Below, one piece after another: positions 37,763 to 42,051 of a DNA stretch of 42,051 nt; positions within the stretch are counted from its first letter, which is position 1, and the number at the start of each line of letters is the position of its first letter. Both the position numbers and the translations under genes were made by a program. Source of the DNA: Gemmatimonadales bacterium (GTDB lineage Bacteria; Krumholzibacteriota; Krumholzibacteriia; LZORAL124-64-63); the NCBI GenBank assembly GCA_019038745.1, contig JAHOYV010000039.1, positions 1 through 42,051 of the forward strand. The letters run 5' to 3'. Below the pieces are notes generated by a model. That model was given only the letters and a program-made list of their open reading frames with translations, was not told the origin of the DNA and searched no databases.

Positions 37763-38199
37763 TGATTTCATTTAAGCGGCTTAGAGCGAATAAGGACAGA
37801 TTCTCAGCGAGCCAGTGGAACTCGCTGATTAAGGTTGTGGAATCTATGGTCAACGCTCTATTCCGCGACGGCTTTGTGAGCACCGGCGGCGGCATGGCGA
37901 CTCGGCGCGTCCTGGGCGGCGGCGGCGGCGAAATCAAGATGGCGCAGTGCCGGGAATCGGCCCCGGCGGATGAGTTCATAAGCGTGAAGCTGCTCGATTC
38001 TGACTTGAGCGAAACAGGCGATGCGTTCGATGTTACCTGCCGGTTTGCAAATAGAATAGCCGGGGCTGGTGCATTGAACGAGGCTCTACCCCGCCTTGTT
38101 TCCGGTGATTATATCCCGATTGTGAACATATCGGGGACGTGGACTTGTACGACTATATTCCAAGACACGGAGGACTGTGACTGTTACACAGCACCATAA
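37762..38199 (+). CDS. Structural protein of the tail tip region
   Basis: A 145-residue protein of unknown family. A helical N-terminus (RFSASQWNSLIKVVESMVNAL) is followed by a Gly-rich hinge with two short Gly runs and then a beta-rich domain (FISVKLLDSDLSETGD, and SGDYIPIVNISGTW). The same helix-hinge-beta plan is common in short fibres and adaptors. It overlaps both neighbours by one base. Confidence 0.6.
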   Translation: MISFKRLRANKDRFSASQWNSLIKVVESMVNALFRDGFVSTGGGMATRRVLGGGGGEIKMAQCRESAPADEFISVKLLDSDLSETGDAFDVTCRFANRIAGAGALNEALPRLVSGDYIPIVNISGTWTCTTIFQDTEDCDCYTAP

Positions 38200-38768
38200 T
38201 GCCAAACGCATTGGCCGCACATTATAATCCGAGCACTGGCAAAGTGCATTTTAGCAATGCAACCGGGAAAATCGGCGGTACACCTATCGTTGTTTCCGCT
38301 GGCGATCTGTGTGCAGGGCCATGTCCAATAGGAGATTCCACGGTAGTAGCTGGCTGTGATGTGCCATGCTTTCCATACTATCCCGCGTATTGGTATACGG
38401 CAATATCTGGCATAAGACGGTGTTCGGATAATAGTATTATTCCTAGAATTGATTTTTGTCTTCCGTGGGTCAGCGGAACTCTTTGGAGTACCACTATCGC
38501 ATGGGAAGGGACTACTGTTACTGTTCGGATGAATATTTCGGGCTGCATCGTCAGCTATACGGAAATTTACGATGATGATAATATCTGGTTTTTCGATGAA
38601 GAACATGAGATACCGCACAGTGGTGGCCATACAGCGCGCCCAGAAAACGAGTTTGAATTAAGCCATTGCGGTGCTTCATGGCCCTATCCCACAAAAACTG
38701 TTGCCGGATACGGCGGATTGATCTCGATCTGCGATACGAGATTTACTTGGGAAGAATGCGAAGCGTAA
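38199..38768 (+). CDS. Cys-rich tail-associated protein
   Basis: A 189-residue beta-rich protein with 10 cysteines, including CAGPCPIGD, GCDVPCFPYYP and two further pairs, so disulfides or metal binding are possible. The N-terminus (AHYNPSTGKVHFSNATGK) is a short Asn-rich strand motif also seen in small structural proteins. Function unknown. It starts at the last base of the previous stop. Confidence 0.6.
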   Translation: MPNALAAHYNPSTGKVHFSNATGKIGGTPIVVSAGDLCAGPCPIGDSTVVAGCDVPCFPYYPAYWYTAISGIRRCSDNSIIPRIDFCLPWVSGTLWSTTIAWEGTTVTVRMNISGCIVSYTEIYDDDNIWFFDEEHEIPHSGGHTARPENEFELSHCGASWPYPTKTVAGYGGLISICDTRFTWEECEA

Positions 38769-39010
38769 TGGCTTGCTGCGGAAAATCAAAACAAGTGATC
38801 GGCAGGGTGCGGCAAATCGCACAGGGCTACAGCCGGTACGTGAGTAAAAAAAAGTGCCCATACACCGACGACAGGATCAGGGTTTGCCAGACCTGTGCCG
38901 AAAACTATTGGATTGGCAAGTCGTTATGGTGCAGAATGTGCAAATGTTTCGTGCCCGCAGCGGCACGCAGTGATGATAAAGATTGCCCGCTTGGAAAATG
39001 GAAGGAATAA
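38768..39010 (+). CDS. Zinc-binding phage protein with CPLGKW end
   Basis: An 80-residue basic protein. Cysteines are at CC near the start, KKCPYTDDRIRVCQTC, WCRMCKCF and DCPLGKW. The order R-x-C-x-x-C, W-C-x-x-C-x-C and CP-x-GKW matches a small conserved phage family usually found near tail or fibre genes. Two zinc sites are likely. It overlaps the previous stop by one base. Confidence 0.7.
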   Translation: MACCGKSKQVIGRVRQIAQGYSRYVSKKKCPYTDDRIRVCQTCAENYWIGKSLWCRMCKCFVPAAARSDDKDCPLGKWKE

Positions 39011-39013
39011 ACG

Positions 39014-40045
39014 ATGGCAACGACATACTGGACAGGGGCGACGGACGGCGACTGGATGGACAATACGAACTGGTCGGGCAGTGCTCCGGTCGATGGCGAT
39101 ATTGCGGTGTTCGATTCTCGCTCGGCAGTCGCAGCGGATGAGGGCATGGACTGGACTGAAAGTGGCGGGGCCGGAAATGGAGACTTGGCGATGTTGCATA
39201 TCAAGTCCGGGCATACCGGCAATATCGGCACGCTCGATGAACCGCTCACAATCTCGCCGTCGAAAATCATCATCGAGGGATCGGGCACATACTATATCTG
39301 CATCGGCACGGCAGACCAGACGACGAGCATCACGACGCCGCTCATTATCATCAACAACAAGGCCGCGACCGTCTACCTGTATTCACTGGCAAACGACGCG
39401 ACCTACACCGCCGAGATCACGAGCTTGATGCACATTGCCGGAACCCTCTACGTGGAGAAGCTGACCAGCGGCGAATCGACTTGGAATGCGGCGCACGCAT
39501 CATTGACAAGCTCCGGCTGCTATATCGCCACGATGATCGTAGCGCCGACCGGGGGCCGGGCGGGAAACGCGACGATCACAATCGAGCACGACGCCTACAA
39601 GGTTAACGGGGCTGTGGCCATGAACCTTGATATGCAGAACGGAACCCTGACCAGCGATTCGATGTTGGGCACTGTACGCTTGTGCAACGGGACGCTGACC
39701 TACGGAACCGATGGGGCCGCCGAGACCGATTGCAATATCGCCGTGCTGCATCAGTACAGCGGAACGTTCAATTGGCTGCCCGACGACACGGGCGACGATG
39801 CGTACATCGGCGAGATATATTTGTACGGCGGCACGTTCGACGCCTCCAGCACCACGAACAACGACCGGGCGAAAGTGCTCGGCAACGGGGCCGGGAAGGA
39901 TATTTACGTTTACAACGGGGCCAATCTAAACATCGCGAACAGCAAGGGCAATATTACAATCGCGGCATCATCGCAGCTATTCAGGTTCGGAGGAGAAGTG
40001 GTGGTCGATACGGGGGCAGAACTGGCGATAAGTTATCATACCTAA
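39014..40045 (+). CDS. Beta-solenoid fibre-like protein
   Basis: A 343-residue protein, rich in Gly, Thr and Ala with few charged residues. It opens with TYWTGATDGDWMDNTNWSG, a motif common at the start of beta-solenoid adhesin-like proteins, and continues as rungs of short strands (for example TSITTPLIIINNKAATVYLY and GEIYLYGGTFDASS) ending in a final cap. AAGGAAT precedes the start. It probably forms a tail-tip fibre or spike. No catalytic residues seen. Confidence 0.68.
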   Translation: MATTYWTGATDGDWMDNTNWSGSAPVDGDIAVFDSRSAVAADEGMDWTESGGAGNGDLAMLHIKSGHTGNIGTLDEPLTISPSKIIIEGSGTYYICIGTADQTTSITTPLIIINNKAATVYLYSLANDATYTAEITSLMHIAGTLYVEKLTSGESTWNAAHASLTSSGCYIATMIVAPTGGRAGNATITIEHDAYKVNGAVAMNLDMQNGTLTSDSMLGTVRLCNGTLTYGTDGAAETDCNIAVLHQYSGTFNWLPDDTGDDAYIGEIYLYGGTFDASSTTNNDRAKVLGNGAGKDIYVYNGANLNIANSKGNITIAASSQLFRFGGEVVVDTGAELAISYHT

Positions 40046-40056
40046 TGAGAGGCATC

Positions 40057-40365
40057 ATGGCGAATGGAGACAGCAACCCATTGATAAATCAACTCAAGCG
40101 AAACTGGCTGACAATCCTCGTGATCGGCGGCAGTATGATTGCAACGAGCGTGGGCTTCTTTGCGCGATTCGATGCACACTGCGCCATGGCATCAGAGCGA
40201 GAAATGCGCAATCAGGAGTCGCTAAAGATACTCAAAACGGAGGGCTGCGATGTTTCGCGGGACGTCGAGAAGCAGTTCATCGAGCAGGCGACGAGAAGCG
40301 AAGCGACGTTCAAGGCGGTTCTCGACCACTTACAGCGTATCGAAAAGAAGCTCGATGACCGATGA
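40057..40365 (+). CDS. Membrane-anchored coiled-coil protein, lysis candidate
   Basis: A 102-residue protein. A transmembrane segment (WLTILVIGGSMIATSVGFFA, about residues 17-36) is followed by a soluble helical part rich in Glu, Arg and Lys (VEKQFIEQATRSEATFKAVL), i.e. an N-in, C-out signal-anchor plan like inner-membrane spanins or pinholin regulators. ATG 40057 follows GAGAGG; ATG 40045 in the same frame is an alternative that overlaps the previous stop. First of the probable lysis genes. Confidence 0.6.
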   Translation: MANGDSNPLINQLKRNWLTILVIGGSMIATSVGFFARFDAHCAMASEREMRNQESLKILKTEGCDVSRDVEKQFIEQATRSEATFKAVLDHLQRIEKKLDDR

Positions 40366-40537
40366 GCAATTAAGCCGCCGAATCGAGCGGCTGGAACGGG
40401 TCGTTTTCCGTATGTGGCCGGGCGACGATCCTTGCGTAAAGGAGAATCACAATGCGAAGATGGATGTTGTGCGTTGCCGTACTGAGCCTCACGCTCGCCG
40501 GCTGCGCGGTCATGCACGAGAACGCCGCCGAGATTGA
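40355..40537 (+). CDS. Doubtful small protein overlapping the lipoprotein gene
   Basis: A 60-residue frame. The first part (TDEQLSRRIERLERVVFRMW) resembles a short amphipathic helix of the kind found in lysis cassettes, but the last 25 residues are Arg-rich and overlap the lipoprotein gene in another frame. There is no clear ribosome site at ATG 40355, which lies inside the end of the previous gene. Reported as possible only. Confidence 0.3.
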   Translation: MTDEQLSRRIERLERVVFRMWPGDDPCVKENHNAKMDVVRCRTEPHARRLRGHARERRRD

Positions 40538-40697
40538 GGCGACCGGCGAGCAACTGCAAGAGATTGCGCCTGCTGTTGGGGCATTTAGCCCGGAGGGGGG
40601 CCTGATTGTGCTGGGGGTTGGCCTGTTAGCCGCCGCTCTGGGCGCTGGATTGCAGAAAAAGAAGCCGAAAACGACGAAAACAGGAGGTGCAAAATGA
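40452..40697 (+). CDS. Lipoprotein, possible outer spanin
   Basis: An 81-residue protein. The N-terminus is a lipoprotein signal peptide with lipobox LAGC (MRRWMLCVAVLSLTLAGC), so the mature protein begins at a lipidated Cys18. A hydrophobic segment (GLIVLGVGLLAAALGAGL, about residues 51-68) and a Lys-rich tail follow. A short lipoprotein beside holin-like genes could be an outer-membrane spanin, but the second hydrophobic segment is atypical. AAAGGAGAATCAC precedes the start. Confidence 0.6.
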   Translation: MRRWMLCVAVLSLTLAGCAVMHENAAEIEATGEQLQEIAPAVGAFSPEGGLIVLGVGLLAAALGAGLQKKKPKTTKTGGAK

Positions 40698-40960
40698 TGG
40701 GGCCTGAAATGCCGGTCGAAGAAATTGTCAGCGTAACGCGGGAAATGCTCTATCTCGTCATCATCATATCGGGCCTGATACAGATGCTCAAGCGTCTACC
40801 GCTGCCCGAAATAGCCAAATCCTTCTATCCGCTCGGCGGCCTGGTGGTCGGGGTTCTGGGTTCGTATTATATGGGCCTTGACAATTACCTACTCAGCGGT
40901 ATAATGTGTGGATTGCTGGCCACGGGCGGTTACGAGATACTGAAATTGCCTACCCAGTAA
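40694..40960 (+). CDS. Probable holin
   Basis: An 88-residue protein with three hydrophobic segments (about 18-33, 48-60 and 67-80) separated by short loops, with LPLPEIAKSFYPLGGLV between the first and second. Size and topology match class I holins. It lies at the end of the late region. AGGAGG precedes ATG 40694, overlapping the lipoprotein stop by 4 bases. I found no endolysin gene next to it. Confidence 0.6.
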   Translation: MMGPEMPVEEIVSVTREMLYLVIIISGLIQMLKRLPLPEIAKSFYPLGGLVVGVLGSYYMGLDNYLLSGIMCGLLATGGYEILKLPTQ

Positions 40961-41230
40961 CCAAAAACGTCAATGGACTGAGGCGATCCACAAGTGCCCT
41001 TTGGCTGGTGGGTCGCCGTTTTATGCGCACAGGGCTGGCCAGGCTGTGCTCCACTGGGCTATTTCGGCCCAATTCGTGCAATCGCACTGGCAAACAGCAA
41101 AATCGCTTAGGTCGACACACAGGAACTCAGGCGGAAAATCCTTGAAACTCGCACTGTCGACGCAGCCCCGGCAAACAAAATGCCAGCTGTAAAAAAAGAT
41201 AAAGCGTTGTAGCGGCAAGGGTTATGCGTG
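40961..41230 (+). other. Gene-free region with repeat box
   Basis: No convincing gene lies in these 270 bases. They contain the element 41079-41104, which matches 4732-4757 at 23 of 26 bases, and CAAAATCGCTTAG at 41098-41110, which matches 19210-19222 exactly. A minus-strand frame of 80 residues (41107-41349) runs into it but has no ribosome site. The region may hold control sites or an origin. Confidence 0.4.
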
Positions 41231-41365
41231 ATGCCGAAAAAAACTTCAAGAAAAACGCTTGACAAAATCGCCGCGGCAAACCAGAATGTCGACAGTTCAG
41301 TTGATCTACTCAGTTGGATTAACAGTTCATTGAAAAGTTCATTGACCATCGACGCTATTTCCTGA
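41231..41365 (+). CDS. 44-residue hypothetical protein
   Basis: ATG 41231 to TGA 41363-41365. The peptide (PKKTSRKTLDKIAAANQNVD, then SSVDLLSWINSSLKSS) is helical and basic at its N-terminus and looks like a small regulatory protein, but the ribosome site is poor. A promoter overlaps its 5' half. The frames after it hold fragments of natural-looking protein, so it may be the first piece of a decayed gene. Confidence 0.35.
   Translation: MPKKTSRKTLDKIAAANQNVDSSVDLLSWINSSLKSSLTIDAIS
41259..41287 (+). promoter_or_regulatory. Candidate sigma70-type promoter
   Basis: TTGACA (41259-41264), a 17-base spacer and CAGAAT (41282-41287): perfect -35 and a 4 of 6 -10. It could drive the last small gene (41695-41934). 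It overlaps the small frame at 41231. Confidence 0.45.
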
Positions 41366-41697
41366 GTTGATGTAAAGAGCCGTCGGGCGATATTGATTCG
41401 CTGGCGGCCAGCGCGAGAGCGTAGGGACGATCACAGACGAGATTACGATTGCCGACTTGAATAATCTGGGATGGCAAAAAGCTAGCCGCGGGGGCGGAAT
41501 CATTGCAGAGAACGGACTGGGCACGATCTGCAGAGGTGTGCTGGATGATAGCAAATCGGGAAGAATCAAAAAAAATCGCTCGTTAGTGAAGACAAAAACA
41601 GCAACCGTTGGCACGATGATTCGAGCGTGCGCGAGTGGGTGCAATTCCCATCCAACGGATTCATTTCTACTGACCCATTCTACAGGAGGCTAAAATG
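41366..41697 (+). pseudogene. Possible decayed gene fragments
   Basis: Natural-looking peptides appear in successive frames without usable starts: EPSGDIDSLAASARA ending at 41418, TITDEITIADLNNLGWQK with its continuation to 41693, and DDSSVREWVQFPSNGFISTD ending at TGA 41695-41697. A 15-base perfect palindrome (CGCTGGCGGCCAGCG, 41399-41413) lies near the 5' end. The pattern suggests a gene broken by frameshifts, or overlapping tiny genes. Confidence 0.3.
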
Positions 41698-41934
41698 ACC
41701 GCCACAATCACAATCGAAGATATCCAACAACAGATTGAGGTCTGCACCGCAGCCGCCGAGAATGAGAGCATTGATCTCTACGAACTCGACGCCAAGTACA
41801 TCGACCCACTGAGGCGTATGATGCGACAGGGCGTCGAAGCCGGGTTGTGGCGCACCGATGCGCAGCGCATCAAGTTGATGGAGGGGCTTAATCAGGTGAT
41901 TCTACGACGAATGGAGGCCGTATACGGCGATTAG
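41695..41934 (+). CDS. Hypothetical small protein, last gene
   Basis: A 79-residue acidic helical protein (ITIEDIQQQIEVCTAAAENE, then RRMMRQGVEAGLW and IKLMEGLNQVILRRM) with no family I recognise. The first residues TATITIEDI resemble the fragment TITDEITIADL just upstream, so the two may be related by duplication. AGGAGG precedes ATG 41695. Two terminators follow. Confidence 0.65.
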   Translation: MTATITIEDIQQQIEVCTAAAENESIDLYELDAKYIDPLRRMMRQGVEAGLWRTDAQRIKLMEGLNQVILRRMEAVYGD

Positions 41935-41943
41935 GGGTTAGTT

Positions 41944-41980
41944 GGCCCCCGGATACTCATACCCGTCTGGGGGCCGTTTT
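41944..41980 (+). terminator. Rho-independent terminator
   Basis: GGCCCCC (41944-41950) pairs with GGGGGCC (41969-41975) across an 18-base loop, followed by GTTTT. It lies 10 bases after the last gene. Confidence 0.75.
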
Positions 41981-41990
41981 GCACTCATAC

Positions 41991-42046
41991 GGGGCGACGA
42001 GTTTCTCGACACACTCCCCCACCCACGCTCGTCGCCCCGTCACCTT
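41991..42046 (+). terminator. Second terminator, crossing the sequence ends
   Basis: GGGGCGACGAG (41991-42001) pairs perfectly with CTCGTCGCCCC (42028-42038), 11 pairs, with GTCACCTTTT behind it. Its 3' half is the terminal repeat, so the hairpin is complete only in this right-end copy or after circular joining. It would stop transcription just before the first gene. Confidence 0.65.
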
Positions 42047-42051
42047 TTAAT
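41997..42051. repeat. Terminal direct repeat, right copy
   Basis: Exact copy of bases 1-55. The unique genome length after removal of one copy is 41,996 bases. Confidence 0.9.

Noticed and set aside
38895..39428. Plus-strand 177-residue Arg/Ser-rich frame overlapping two genes
   Set aside because: Arg/Ser/Thr-rich composition is typical of a shifted reading of the fibre-like gene at 39014.
41107..41349. Minus-strand 80-residue frame with hydrophobic segments
   Set aside because: No ribosome site, lies opposite a promoter-like region and a plausible plus-strand frame, and no other minus-strand gene exists outside the intein.

Overview
The window is a complete tailed-phage genome (Caudoviricetes, siphovirus-like, HK97-type head) of about 42 kb. 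The first 55 bases are repeated exactly as the last 55, as in a closed circular or terminally redundant assembly (unique length 41,996). All recognised genes but one lie on the + strand, closely packed with ATGA-type overlaps. Many have an extended Shine-Dalgarno sequence of the form AAGGAGAATC. I see no integrase, repressor, tRNA, CRISPR array, DNA polymerase or recognisable endolysin. The bacterial host cannot be named from the sequence.

Layout. 0.07-4.4 kb: small Cys-rich and membrane proteins, a Cas4/RecB-like Fe-S nuclease (782-1573) and a candidate strand-annealing-type protein (2320-3144). 4.4-4.8 kb: a gene-free control region with structured RNA, two terminators and a four-codon minigene under a perfect ribosome-binding site. 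4.8-7.1 kb: an SbcC/Rad50-like ATPase, then a protein whose C-terminus looks like the glycine-rich end of Cas7/Csm3-type RAMP proteins. 7.1-7.44 kb: a degenerate 11-bp periodic G-rich array, a promoter and a leader RNA with competing stems. 7.44-12.7 kb: replication and accessory genes (DUF1376, YopX, DUF1064, radical SAM, ParB-like). 12.7-15.65 kb: a paralogous Tat-signal pair, small terminase and large terminase. 15.6-19.5 kb: a dense run of tiny membrane and zinc-ribbon proteins. 19.6-25.9 kb: portal-MuF fusion with an intein, prohead protease, major capsid and a possible decoration protein. 25.9-30.8 kb: surface or adhesin-like proteins, some with signal peptides. 30.8-40.0 kb: connectors, three tail-tube-like proteins, a tail chaperone with a likely -1 frameshift, tape measure and distal tail. 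40.0-41.0 kb: holin and lipoprotein-like lysis candidates. 41.0-42.0 kb: a degenerate region, one small gene and two terminators.

The most unusual structure is at 21681-22571. A complete intein (Cys1, TxxH, C-terminal HN followed by Cys) interrupts the HPNCRC motif of the MuF domain. The intein carries on its opposite strand, codon-on-codon, a complete 266-residue helix-turn-helix plus Vsr-like endonuclease gene with its own ribosome-binding site. This is a homing endonuclease encoded antisense to the intein that houses it. The second is the RAMP-like gene plus 11-bp periodic array at 6479-7274, followed by a promoter whose start falls at the base of a 12-bp stem that competes with a strong terminator.
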